This document shows positions 28,236-35,883 of a stretch of DNA of 64,000 bases, one piece after another. Source of the DNA: Evansella sp. LMS18 (GTDB taxonomy: Bacteria; Bacillota; Bacilli; Bacillales; Salisediminibacteriaceae); assembly GCF_024362785.1 (NCBI RefSeq), contig NZ_CP093301.1, positions 1,798,001 to 1,862,000 on the forward strand. The letters are read 5' to 3'. The translations under genes were made by a program, and so were the position numbers. The notes below the pieces were generated by a model, which had not been told where the DNA came from, ran no database searches, and was given only the letters and a program-made list of their open reading frames with translations. Numbering within the stretch: the stretch's first letter is position 1; every line of letters starts with the position of its first letter.

Positions 28236-28439
28236 ATGGCAACTAACAACAATAATGGAAAAATGAGCCGTGAAGAAGCAGGACGTAAAGGCGGCGAGAA
28301 AGTAAGCCGTAAGTATGGCCAGGACCACTTCGAGGAAATCGGTCAAAAAGGCGGAGAAAAAGTGAAGCGTAAGTATGGTAAGGACCACTTTGAAGATATC
28401 GGCCAAAAAGGCGGCCGTAATTCAAGCCGAAACTCTTAA
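28236..28439 (+). CDS. gsiB: GsiB-like KGG-repeat stress protein 3
   Basis: A 67-residue paralog with three KGG repeats, the shortest of the set. The N-terminus is the same as in copies 1 and 2, and the C-terminus KGGRNSSRNS resembles copy 1, so copy 3 looks like a contraction product. AGAGGAGGCG precedes the ATG. It ends before a bidirectional terminator that also serves glnS on the other strand. Confidence 0.92.
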   Translation: MATNNNNGKMSREEAGRKGGEKVSRKYGQDHFEEIGQKGGEKVKRKYGKDHFEDIGQKGGRNSSRNS

Positions 28440-28492
28440 TTCGTCTGGCGGTAAACCCGTTAGAAAAAGGGTATATAAATGCCCGTTCATAT

Positions 28493-28537
28493 AAAGGGGC
28501 TGGCTTCTGTTTGATCAGGAGCCAGCCCTTTGTTTTT
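28493..28537. terminator. Bidirectional terminator between KGG genes and glnS
   Basis: AAAGGGGCTGGCTTCTG-type stem: AAGGGGCTGGCT pairs with AGCCAGCCCTTT around TCTGTTTGATCAGG, followed by GTTTTTTC. Confidence 0.8.
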
Positions 28538-28539
28538 TC

Positions 28540-30189
28540 TCAAAGCTTAAAAGAACTTTTAAGCTCCACTATTCGGTTAAAAACAAGTTTTTCCTCTGTA
28601 GTATACTTAGGGTCTACATTAAAGTAACCATGGCGGAAGAATTGGAATTTATCCTGAGGTCCTGCTTCACTCATATTCGGCTCTACAAATCCGTGAGCGA
28701 TTTCAAGAGAATCAGCATTTACCTGATCCATGAAGTCGTTCCCTTCTTTTTCATCCAGGATAAGCGGGTTATAAAGCCTGAACTCCGCTTCCTTAGCCTG
28801 GCTCGCTTCCACAAAGTGAAGTGTGCCTTTTACTTTTCTTCCGGTAAAGCCTGATCCGCTTTTCGTTTCAGGATCATACGTACAATGAAGTTCGGTAACA
28901 TTTCCGTTCTCGTCTTTAATCACTTCATTACACTTGATAAAATAAGCATGCTTTAGGCGGACTTCATTACCTGGGAAAAGCCTGAAGTACTTCTTAGGCG
29001 GGTTTTCCATGAAATCGCTTTGTTCAATGTAGATTTCTCTGGAGAATGGAATTTTCCTCATGCCCATCTCAGGGTTTTCAGGATTAACTTCGGCGTCAAG
29101 CCACTCCACTTCCCCTTCCGGATAATTGGTGATTACCACTTTTAACGGATGAAGCACAGACATAGTACGTGGAGCCTTCATTTTCAAATCTTCACGGATA
29201 AAGTGCTCCAGCATTCTTACATCGACCGTGTTATCCGATTTTGCCACCCCTATTTCCCGGCAAAACTGCTTAATAGCTTCTGCCGTGTAACCACGCCGGC
29301 GAAGTCCGGAAATGGTCGGCATACGCGGGTCATCCCAGCCATCAGCATAATTCTCATCCACAAGCTGCTTTAACTTTCTTTTACTCATAACTGTATTTGT
29401 TAAGTTCAATCTCGCGAATTCAATCTGCTTAGGTGTCGCTTCCATTTCGCACTTTTCCACTACCCAGTTATAGAGTGGGCGCTGATCTTCAAACTCCAGC
29501 GTACAAATCGAATGTGTTACTCCCTCAATCGCATCCTCAAGAGGATGTGCGTAAGAATACATTGGATAGATGCACCACTCATCTCCCGTGTTATGGTGTG
29601 TTGTATGTGAAATCCTATACAACACAGGGTCACGCAGGTTTATATTCGGTGAGGACATATCTATTTTTGCGCGGAGAACTTTTTCCCCATCCTTGAATTC
29701 CCCTGCTCTCATTCTCTCGAACAAATCCAGGTTTTCTTCCACAGAACGGCTTCGGGATGGGCTTTCTTTCCCTGGCTCTGTAAGGGTTCCCCGGTAGGCG
29801 CGAATTTCTTCCTGTGATAAGTCTTCTACATAAGCGAGACCTTTTTTAATTAGAAGGACAGCCCGGTCATACATTTCCTCGAAATAATCGGAAGCAAAAT
29901 GGAGCCCGTCCCATTCATAACCAAGCCATTCAATATCTTCTTTAATCGAATCTACAAATTCCCTGTCTTCCTTCAGTGGATTCGTATCATCAAAGCGAAG
30001 ATTAGTTTTGCCGCCAAATTCATCGGCCAGTTCGAAATTCAGCACGATCGATTTAGCATGCCCGATATGCAGATATCCGTTTGGCTCCGGCGGAAACCTC
30101 GTGATAATCTCATCATGAGTTCCTGAGGCCAGATCCTCTTTTACAATGTTTTTTATAAAGTTAGATGAAGTGTTTACTTTCTCACTCAT
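28540..30189 (-). CDS. glnS: Glutaminyl-tRNA synthetase
   Basis: Charges tRNA-Gln directly with glutamine. Class I synthetase of 549 residues with HIGH at 41-44, the [16 protein letters not shown] signature, the KMSKS-equivalent MSKRK, and the beta-barrel anticodon-binding domains ([19 protein letters not shown], characteristic of GlnRS rather than GluRS). Most Bacillus species lack GlnRS and form Gln-tRNA through GluRS and GatCAB, so this gene is of interest. Start: ATG at 30189; a TTG three codons upstream abuts the AAAGG site. No T-box leader is seen in the 110 bp upstream. Composition matches the neighbours. Confidence 0.95.
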   Translation of the reverse strand: MSEKVNTSSNFIKNIVKEDLASGTHDEIITRFPPEPNGYLHIGHAKSIVLNFELADEFGGKTNLRFDDTNPLKEDREFVDSIKEDIEWLGYEWDGLHFASDYFEEMYDRAVLLIKKGLAYVEDLSQEEIRAYRGTLTEPGKESPSRSRSVEENLDLFERMRAGEFKDGEKVLRAKIDMSSPNINLRDPVLYRISHTTHHNTGDEWCIYPMYSYAHPLEDAIEGVTHSICTLEFEDQRPLYNWVVEKCEMEATPKQIEFARLNLTNTVMSKRKLKQLVDENYADGWDDPRMPTISGLRRRGYTAEAIKQFCREIGVAKSDNTVDVRMLEHFIREDLKMKAPRTMSVLHPLKVVITNYPEGEVEWLDAEVNPENPEMGMRKIPFSREIYIEQSDFMENPPKKYFRLFPGNEVRLKHAYFIKCNEVIKDENGNVTELHCTYDPETKSGSGFTGRKVKGTLHFVEASQAKEAEFRLYNPLILDEKEGNDFMDQVNADSLEIAHGFVEPNMSEAGPQDKFQFFRHGYFNVDPKYTTEEKLVFNRIVELKSSFKL

Positions 30190-30466
30190 ATATTTCAACC
30201 TTTCTCATGGCATAGTAGAAAACAGCTCTGTTTTTTCTCTATAACAGTTATTTCATTAGACTAATTGTTTAAAGTTCTGAGGCTTTAGTTATTTTATCAT
30301 GTTTTACACATATTGCGCACGTATTCCCATTATTGGTTTATTATTCAGGGTCCATTCCTTTATTTCCTTTCTAATCCAGTCTTTTCGGGCATATATTTGT
30401 TTAGTGGTTCAATCGCGTTCAAAGCATGTTCTGATGTGGCTTGGAAAACTGACTGGGGGGATGAAT

Positions 30467-31285
30467 ATGCCAAAGGTTTTCGAGAAAGAAGCCCTGTTTG
30501 AACTAAGATTCTGGATTCAGGTGCTTGGGGATCATGCGAGATTTATCCATGACTCTCTTTCGCCAGCAGAAACTTCTTATGTACGGCAGGCGGAAAAGTT
30601 TATTCAAACATTTGATTCTCTTTTGGGAAAAGTAAGGAAGATAAAAGGAACAGCGGACAAAAAAACGCTTAATGACATTCTTGTTGATACCGAAGAAGCT
30701 GGCCTTGAGCTCAGAAAATTAAAGCTTTCCATTCTCCGGGAGCATTTAGTGGGAAAAATTAAAATCACCCTTCCTCCATCTTTTCTCAGCCATATGGTTA
30801 ATGAACTTGATGAGGCTCTGAGAGTATTGTCCTTTTTGGTCAAAGGAGAAATTCCCCCGGATGTCCACCCGCTGCATCATGATTTGCTCTGGCTCCTTGA
30901 TGCTGCAGGACATGCAGGCGCTATTACTGATAACCTTGACAGGACAGAGTACGACATACGGCATAAAGGGCAGCAGTTTAAAGTTGACTGGGAAGAGTTT
31001 TATTTGAAAGCAGTGGAACTGGCTGGATACTTACGGTCGAACATAAGCCGCTTCCCTGCTTTGTCCCGCTTCCATAAAAATATTGAACTGGAAATGACCG
31101 TTTTTAAAGTTTTTCTCAGAGAGCTTGAAGAAATGGAATTGAATAAAGAAATACTAGGCGTGTTATCCCCTCTTATGGCGGACCATATGGCAAGGGAAGA
31201 ATGCTATTACTTAATGAAACTTGCCGAAACGACAGAACTCTCTCCCCCTGCCTGTGACCCTGGAAAGCCAAGGACAGAAAGCTGA
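30467..31285 (+). CDS. DUF2935 domain protein
   Basis: A 272-residue helical cytosolic protein of the DUF2935 family, known in Bacillus and relatives and of unknown function. It consists of two similar four-helix units; the first begins EALFELRFWIQVLGDHARFI and the second DLLWLLDAAGHAGAITDNL. Conserved His and Glu residues in the helices suggest metal binding, as in hemerythrin- or ferritin-like bundles, but this is inference. The start is set at ATG 30467, six bases after GGGGGG; an earlier in-frame extension of 56 codons lacks a ribosome-binding site and looks non-coding. Confidence 0.82.
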   Translation: MPKVFEKEALFELRFWIQVLGDHARFIHDSLSPAETSYVRQAEKFIQTFDSLLGKVRKIKGTADKKTLNDILVDTEEAGLELRKLKLSILREHLVGKIKITLPPSFLSHMVNELDEALRVLSFLVKGEIPPDVHPLHHDLLWLLDAAGHAGAITDNLDRTEYDIRHKGQQFKVDWEEFYLKAVELAGYLRSNISRFPALSRFHKNIELEMTVFKVFLRELEEMELNKEILGVLSPLMADHMAREECYYLMKLAETTELSPPACDPGKPRTES

Positions 31286-31302
31286 TGCCGTCTTGTATAC
31301 AT

Positions 31303-31341
31303 GGCAAAAGCAGACCGCAGGATAGCAGGTCTGCTTTTGCC
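31303..31341 (+). terminator. Hairpin after the DUF2935 gene
   Basis: GGCAAAAGCAGACC pairs perfectly with GGTCTGCTTTTGCC around an 11-nt loop. No T run follows outside the stem, so termination efficiency is uncertain. Confidence 0.6.
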
Positions 31342-31394
31342 GCTGAAGATAGCTGGTGCCAGCCGCCAGCATTATATCACTAAAAAATCAGCGG

Positions 31395-31718
31395 CTATGG
31401 CTGAAAATCATGGGTCAGATGCATATAAGTTTCTTCCGGCAAAGGATATTTATCCTTTTCTGACTGCCCGTCTTCATACGCTTTGTAGGAAAAAACTTCT
31501 GTACCGTTCTGCAAAAGATGCAATTCGAGAATATAGTCGTCATTGGCCCCTTTTGTTTCCAGCTTCATTGAGTAAGAATCAAGATTAACCTGGTAAGTGT
31601 TAAAGGTTAAGCCCAGGAGGTTCTTTGACGTCTTCTTTACATCCGGGTATGTAATCATATAGCCTGCTATATCACGAACCCGCATTTTATGGACATTATC
31701 ATGATTAAATATATTCAC
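31395..31718 (-). CDS. Hypothetical protein, 107 residues
   Basis: I do not recognise this protein. It is small, soluble and acidic at the C-terminus, with predicted alternating beta strands (GLTFNTYQVNLDSYSMKLE) and no signal peptide or membrane helix. Start GTG at 31718, with AAGGGG seven bases before it. It stands alone between the converging DUF2935 gene and a divergent queuosine transporter operon. Steady codon structure and the ribosome-binding site support it as a real gene. Confidence 0.6.
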   Translation of the reverse strand: MNIFNHDNVHKMRVRDIAGYMITYPDVKKTSKNLLGLTFNTYQVNLDSYSMKLETKGANDDYILELHLLQNGTEVFSYKAYEDGQSEKDKYPLPEETYMHLTHDFQP

Positions 31719-31850
31719 GTTGAGTCCCCTTTTTATGCTTAGTTTGCCTTTTGAATGAAAAAATATAAAGGGAAACTGAATTTTGTTGAATAAATCGTCT
31801 TATTCAATAAAATTGTATGAAAATGGAGGATTCTGATTGCGGAGGTGAGG

Positions 31851-32110
31851 GATTTACCTGCGATAATGGCTTGGCAACCTGCGAAACTGTGGGGCTTACT
31901 TGCGAAATCATGCCTCCAACCTGCGAAAAGGATGGTCTCACTTATGAAATCAGGGGCTTCTTGCGATATTGACCATCCTTGTTGCGAAACTGTGCCCTCT
32001 TTTTGCGATATTAACCACTCTTGTTGCGATATCGAACCACCTTATTGCGATGTGGTATATTTACTTACGAAATGCTCTTGTCTATATACGAAAAAGTATC
32101 CTCATCTGCA
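31851..32110 (+). repeat. 21-bp phased degenerate array, TTGCGAAA type
   Basis: Thirteen copies of a core TTGCGAAA/TTGCGATA (variants TATGAAA, TACGAAA). Positions of the core G step by 21 in nine of twelve intervals and by 19, 20 and 20 in the others. The 12-13 nt between cores are variable but pyrimidine-rich near their right end. It lies between the divergent 107-residue gene and the preQ1 riboswitch. An open frame spans it because 21 is divisible by three, but no ribosome-binding site supports it. The rest of the 520-bp gap holds only the riboswitch and promoters. Confidence 0.85.
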
Positions 32111-32181
32111 ATAGCTCAGTTAACAACTGCCAGATTTCACCCCTTACAAAGACTCAAGGTTTGTGTTAAAGTAGATTAGTT

Positions 32182-32227
32182 AGCGGAGTTCGCAACCATC
32201 CTCCGCTCTAAAAATCAAAACTAGGAG
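32182..32227 (+). ncRNA. preQ1-I riboswitch
   Basis: P1 stem GCGGAG (32183-32188) with CTCCGC (32201-32206) encloses the loop TTCGCAACCATC. The A-rich tail CTAAAAATCAAAACTAGGAG follows, where the last bases form the pseudoknot and include the AGGAG ribosome-binding site of the next gene. This is the class I preQ1 aptamer layout; ligand binding should hide the site and turn off translation. The downstream genes are a queuosine-precursor transporter and queF, the expected targets. Confidence 0.88.
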
Positions 32228-32238
32228 ATGATTTTAAT

Positions 32239-32919
32239 ATGGAGAATAAGGTTGGCTTTGATGCGGATAAGCAGCATAAGCTGATTTTGCTTGCGGGAAT
32301 TTTCTTCACTGCCCTGTTAGTGTCGAATATCATCTCCGCAAAGCTGTTTAGCATTGGCACCATTGTTTTAACAGCAGGCATAATCACTTATCCCATCACG
32401 TTTTTAATAACCGACGCGATTTCCGAAGTTTACGGAAAAGCGACTGCGAAAAGAGTAGTTCTCACCGGTCTTTTGACAAATGTTATGATGATCGGTTTTT
32501 TCTATCTGGCGATCGCCCTTCCGCCAGCAGGGTTCTGGGGAATGCAGGAAGAGTTTGAAGCAATCCTCGGTGCAGTACCTCGGATGGTCGCTGCCTCATT
32601 AGTAGCGTACAGTGTGTCCCAGCTGTTGGATGTGAGCCTTTTCCATAAGCTCAAAAAGATGACGAACGGAAAACACTTATGGCTGCGAAATAACGGCAGT
32701 ACACTGGCAAGCCAGATGGTAGACTCAATTGTTTTCGTATTTATCGCTTTTTACGGCACCATGCCGCTGTCAGCAATTTTCGTCATGATCGGTACTCAGT
32801 ATGTAGTGAAGCTCGCGCTTGCACTCGCTGATACGCCTTTCATTTACCTGACTGTAAAATGGCTGAGAGGAAATAAAGGAAATTCCAGTAATAAGGAGGC
32901 TGCAAGCCATGTCTCGTAA
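32239..32919 (+). CDS. yhhQ: Queuosine precursor transporter (YhhQ/VUT family)
   Basis: Membrane importer of preQ0/preQ1, 226 residues with about six helices (first near 15-35). The family text [25 protein letters not shown] and the conserved [17 protein letters not shown] are both present. Bacillus YpdP is the counterpart. A preQ1-I riboswitch covers its ribosome-binding site, giving direct feedback by the pathway intermediate. Its end overlaps the start of queF by 11 bp, so the two are coupled. Confidence 0.93.
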   Translation: MENKVGFDADKQHKLILLAGIFFTALLVSNIISAKLFSIGTIVLTAGIITYPITFLITDAISEVYGKATAKRVVLTGLLTNVMMIGFFYLAIALPPAGFWGMQEEFEAILGAVPRMVAASLVAYSVSQLLDVSLFHKLKKMTNGKHLWLRNNGSTLASQMVDSIVFVFIAFYGTMPLSAIFVMIGTQYVVKLALALADTPFIYLTVKWLRGNKGNSSNKEAASHVS

Positions 32920-33403
32920 TCATGACCGCAGTGAAGAAGTTACCCTTTTAGGTAATAACAATACAGAATATAAGATGGAATATGATCCGTCTATTTTAGA
33001 GGCGTTTGAAAACCGCCACCAGTACCGCGACTACTTTGTAAAATTCAATTTCCCTGAATTCACAAGCCTTTGCCCAAAAACAGGGCAGCCTGATTTCGCT
33101 ACCATTTATATCAGCTATATTCCTGATAAAAAAATGGTGGAAAGCAAATCACTGAAGCTGTACTTCTTCAGCTTCCGTAACCATGGGGATTTCCATGAGG
33201 ACTGCATGAACATCATTCTAAACGACCTCGTTGAACTAATGGACCCTCGTTATATCGAAGTCTGGGGTAAATTTACGCCAAGGGGCGGAATTTCCATCGA
33301 CCCTTACGTGAACTACGGCAAACCAGGCACGAAGTATGAAAAAATGGCGGAACACCGAATGATGAACCACGATCTTTATCCGGAAACGATAGACAACAGA
33401 TAA
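32909..33403 (+). CDS. queF: NADPH-dependent 7-cyano-7-deazaguanine reductase
   Basis: Reduces the nitrile of preQ0 to the aminomethyl group of preQ1 in queuosine biosynthesis. The 164-residue unimodular (YkvM-type) QueF has the catalytic Cys in [15 protein letters not shown] (about residue 54), the QueF motif [21 protein letters not shown] and the C-terminal YGKPGT. AAGGAGG lies inside the end of the transporter gene. queC, queD and queE are not nearby; the transporter may supply preQ0 or preQ1 from outside. Confidence 0.97.
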   Translation: MSRNHDRSEEVTLLGNNNTEYKMEYDPSILEAFENRHQYRDYFVKFNFPEFTSLCPKTGQPDFATIYISYIPDKKMVESKSLKLYFFSFRNHGDFHEDCMNIILNDLVELMDPRYIEVWGKFTPRGGISIDPYVNYGKPGTKYEKMAEHRMMNHDLYPETIDNR

Positions 33404-33408
33404 TTTTA

Positions 33409-33448
33409 AAAAACTGCATTCCGGTATAAAACCGCGATGCAGTTTTTT
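33409..33448. terminator. Terminator between queF and yidC
   Basis: AAAACTGCATtCCGG-type stem: AAACTGCAT pairs with ATGCAGTTT and inner CGGT/ACCG, with T runs on both strands. A second perfect hairpin, GACAGGCATTC with GAATGCCTGTC (33458-33486), follows. Confidence 0.8.
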
Positions 33449-33502
33449 TGTATGCAAAGACAGGCATTCAACGAATGAATGCCTGTCTGTTTTTTAGTCA
33501 GA

Positions 33503-34327
33503 TCAGTTTTTCTCCACAGTCGTATTCAGGGCTGGCTGCGGCTGTTTATAGATCATTTTGGACAGATATGTCTGGAAGATAAGGAAAAGTCCACCCACCG
33601 TCCAGTACAACGGGAGAGCAGCTGCCATAGAGAAGGAAAAGAATCCCATCATGGCAGGGGTTAACAGCCCCATTATCTTCATCATGTTTTCCTGGCCGGG
33701 TTGTACCGGCATACCGTGCTGGCTTACTTTAAACTGGACATAATATACGGCAGCGGCAAGGACCGGTAAGATCAAATCTCTTTCCCCTAAGTTAAACCAG
33801 AGGAATGACTGCTCCGCAATTTCCGGTGTCCGCATGATAGCCCAGTAGAATCCCATCAGTATAGGAAGCTGCACGAGCATAGGCAGGCATCCCATAGATG
33901 TCAGCGGGTTAAAATTATGCTTCTGGTAAAGCTGCATCATTTCCTGCTGCATCTTCTGCTGTGACTGCTGGTCTTTTTTGTCTTTATACTTCGCCTGGAT
34001 TTCCTTCATTTCCGGCTGAATCACACTCATTTTTTCCCGCATAGTAATCTGGTTTTTATACTGCTTCAGCATCAGAGGAAGCAGCCCGATGCGGATAAGC
34101 AAAGTCATAAGCACAAGGGACCAGCCGTAACTGCCGTCGAAGAGCACGGCGAAAAATTTAATAGAAAATGAGAACGGGTAGACGACGTAATGGTTGAAAA
34201 ACCCCGCCGTGTTCTCATCAATAGGTTCATTTGTCGCTCCGCAGCCTGACAGTATAAGTAATAAACTTCCTGCCAGAATTAATAAGCCATATCTCTTAAA
34301 GAAAGTGAATACAGATTTGTTTTCCAT
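33503..34327 (-). CDS. yidC: YidC/OxaA membrane protein insertase (YidC2 type by context)
   Basis: Inserts membrane proteins with or without SecYEG. The 274-residue lipoprotein form has a signal peptide ending LSGC with Cys29, then five membrane helices; the conserved functional Arg of the groove lies in LIRIGLLPLMLKQY. A cytoplasmic hairpin rich in Lys and Gln follows (about 90-130). The AGGAGG site is 12 bases from the ATG and lies inside the upstream overlapping gene, within an RNA stem. That arrangement matches B. subtilis mifM-yidC2 (yqjG), so it is more likely the inducible backup insertase than the main SpoIIIJ, which normally sits in the rnpA-rpmH locus. Confidence 0.93.
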   Translation of the reverse strand: MENKSVFTFFKRYGLLILAGSLLLILSGCGATNEPIDENTAGFFNHYVVYPFSFSIKFFAVLFDGSYGWSLVLMTLLIRIGLLPLMLKQYKNQITMREKMSVIQPEMKEIQAKYKDKKDQQSQQKMQQEMMQLYQKHNFNPLTSMGCLPMLVQLPILMGFYWAIMRTPEIAEQSFLWFNLGERDLILPVLAAAVYYVQFKVSQHGMPVQPGQENMMKIMGLLTPAMMGFFSFSMAAALPLYWTVGGLFLIFQTYLSKMIYKQPQPALNTTVEKN

Positions 34328-34644
34328 AGTTTTAATTTTCCTCCTCGTATTAAAAAGCTCATGCTGTTTATCGAGAAGGCTTGGTAATCTGCATCATCTT
34401 CCGGGGCTTCTTTACGCTTGGTGATTCTCGTAATAAAGCTTTGCTGTTCCTCCAGATTGTCTGTAATCAGCCGGTCAGCCGCTGACTTAAGCTTTATGGA
34501 AACAGAGGAATCTTTCACCCAGCTTTTATGCTGGACTGCGTAGTCCACAATAATGCCATTTATAATATGTGCTGTTATAAATGCTACATAAAAACTAAGG
34601 GAAAACAATATAGGAACAATATCATTCCAGATTTCAAAAATCAT
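34279..34644 (-). CDS. MifM-like nascent-chain sensor upstream of yidC
   Basis: A 121-residue protein whose gene overlaps the start of yidC by 49 bp. Residues about 9-33 form one hydrophobic helix; a polar stretch follows. Near residues 70-86 stands SFITRITKRKEAPEDDAD, which has the same order as the B. subtilis MifM arrest segment (an RIT start, basic stretch, then an acidic DEEDAG-like run). In MifM, slow membrane insertion leaves the ribosome stalled there, opening a downstream stem and freeing the yidC2 ribosome-binding site. The same RNA stem is visible here. Start: ATG at 34644, eight bases after AGGAGGTGA. Homology is inferred from layout and motif order, not from an alignment search. 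Confidence 0.78.
   Translation of the reverse strand: MIFEIWNDIVPILFSLSFYVAFITAHIINGIIVDYAVQHKSWVKDSSVSIKLKSAADRLITDNLEEQQSFITRITKRKEAPEDDADYQAFSINSMSFLIRGGKLKLWKTNLYSLSLRDMAY
34340..34379 (-). promoter_or_regulatory. Stem-loop masking the yidC ribosome-binding site
   Basis: On the minus strand, CCTTCTCG (34372-34379) pairs with CGAGGAGG (34340-34347) over 8 bp with one G-U pair and a 24-nt loop. The 3' arm is the Shine-Dalgarno sequence of yidC. The 5' arm encodes residues just after the EDDAD run of the MifM-like protein, so a ribosome halted there would keep the stem open. Confidence 0.75.
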
Positions 34645-34788
34645 CTGCATTCACCTCCTGTCTGCCATAAATTTAAGTAACCTTATCATCGGTTATTTGA
34701 CTGAAAATGTCAAAGTAATTTATATGGCAATTTTCCATTTCTATCAACAAGCATGTCCACTATTCCCCAGGAAAAAACACCCCCTATG

Positions 34789-34820
34789 AAAAAAAGAAAG
34801 GACAGACCGTTTTCGGCCCG
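34789..34820 (-). terminator. Probable terminator after the second amidinotransferase-fold gene
   Basis: Minus strand GGCCG-AAAA-CGGTC with flanking G-T pairs, followed by TCCTTTCTTTTTTT, 20-50 bp after the stop codon. Confidence 0.5.
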
Positions 34821-34841
34821 CCCCTCCAAATCAAAAATATT

Positions 34842-35795
34842 TTATAATTTCACTGGATCACGCTTCAGGAAGGCGGTCATGCAGTGAACCGCTCCCCATC
34901 CGTTCATCACTTCGTCCATTTCCACTTCAATCACTTCCGTTCCATGGTCTTCAAGAAGCGCCTTCGTATCCGGGCAGCCAGCTGGGGTAACAATTTTTCC
35001 TGGCTCAAGAGCCACAAAGTTCATAGCCATTCCCTGCTTCAGTTCTTCAATATTTGTCAGCTCAATCAATTCCACACCTGCATCCAGCAGCTGCTTTGCA
35101 CAGTCATAAGTGACATGCCATGGAAAAATAACGAGCTTCTTCCGGTCCACCATATTCATATATCCGTCAAGATGTATCGATCCGTACGGTATTTGTGTTC
35201 TGATTATATTTTTCACCCCGATGTTCCGCAGTTCTGCTTCCACCTGGGCTGCACCGGATTCATTTGTTCTGCTTCCTGTCCCTATCACCACAGTCTCCCT
35301 GTCCACCCACATAGCGCTGGCCCCTTCGAAATAACCATCGCCATTGATTGTTTTTATGATTGGCACACCAAGTGAGGCAAGAGTGGCTGCGACAGCTTTT
35401 TCTTCTCCCCGCCTTGCCGGGATTGCCGGCCGGCAGACGATCGCCCCTTCTGGTGTCATAAAAACAAGGTCACGCATAAACATAGCGTTTGGTTTGTCCG
35501 TCCTCTGTCCCTGCACATAGTGGACCTTTACTCCATGTTCCCGGTAAACGTCTGCCAGGGCGTCCTGCTGATACCTCGCTCTTTCAGCATTTATAGGAGC
35601 TCTGAATCTGTATTCCTCATAATTATCCTCCGTAATCCCCTCAATTTCAGCTCCCGGTCGGTGCATGAGCACGGCATGGAGCTTGCCCACTTCGGAGTCG
35701 CAGTACCAGTCGCCCCATAAGTCTTTCATTTCTTCTGAAAATGACTGTTCTGATGGGAACCATCGTTCTCCCTGAACCTTTACTTTTGCTGTCAT
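34842..35795 (-). CDS. Amidinotransferase/DDAH-like guanidino hydrolase 2
   Basis: Member of the pentein fold, which includes arginine deiminase and dimethylarginine dimethylaminohydrolase. The 317 residues show the FMRD substrate-binding motif, a catalytic His in IHLDGYMN and the nucleophilic Cys near the C-terminus in GWGAVHCMTAFL. It therefore likely hydrolyses or transfers a guanidino group of arginine or a methylated or related derivative; the exact substrate is unknown. A paralog of the next gene upstream, with about 60 percent identity by eye. AAGGAGAGG precedes the ATG. The tandem pair is probably one operon. Confidence 0.88.
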   Translation of the reverse strand: MTAKVKVQGERWFPSEQSFSEEMKDLWGDWYCDSEVGKLHAVLMHRPGAEIEGITEDNYEEYRFRAPINAERARYQQDALADVYREHGVKVHYVQGQRTDKPNAMFMRDLVFMTPEGAIVCRPAIPARRGEEKAVAATLASLGVPIIKTINGDGYFEGASAMWVDRETVVIGTGSRTNESGAAQVEAELRNIGVKNIIRTQIPYGSIHLDGYMNMVDRKKLVIFPWHVTYDCAKQLLDAGVELIELTNIEELKQGMAMNFVALEPGKIVTPAGCPDTKALLEDHGTEVIEVEMDEVMNGWGAVHCMTAFLKRDPVKL

Positions 35796-35857
35796 GTTTT
35801 CCTCTCCTTTTTATGTACGATCTTTTATTCTTTTAAAACCAGCTGCTGTCGATATTA

Positions 35858-35873
35858 ATATGTCGCGACATAT
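35858..35873. promoter_or_regulatory. 16-bp perfect palindrome between the two DDAH-like genes
   Basis: ATATGTCGCGACATAT is a perfect palindrome with no loop, in the 88-bp gap and 63 bp before the downstream start. It has the form of a dimeric repressor operator. The regulator is unknown. Confidence 0.45.
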
Positions 35874-35883
35874 CGGCGATCTC

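Noticed and set aside
30190-30300. T-box leader before glnS
   Set aside because: The 110 bp upstream are too short and lack the T-box sequence and terminator; only a small imperfect palindrome is present.
30299-30466. 56-codon N-terminal extension of the DUF2935 protein
   Set aside because: Hydrophobic, AT-rich reading without a ribosome-binding site; the family starts at the ATG near GGGGGG.
31851-32110. CRISPR array at the TTGCGAAA repeats (and at 40.6 and 42.4 kb)
   Set aside because: The repeated part is only 8-10 bp and degenerate, intervening pieces are 11-13 bp, and no cas genes are near.
31845-32114. Open frame of 89 codons through the 31.9-kb array
   Set aside because: Kept open mainly because the period of 21 is divisible by three; two interval changes shift the core to another codon phase, and there is no ribosome-binding site.
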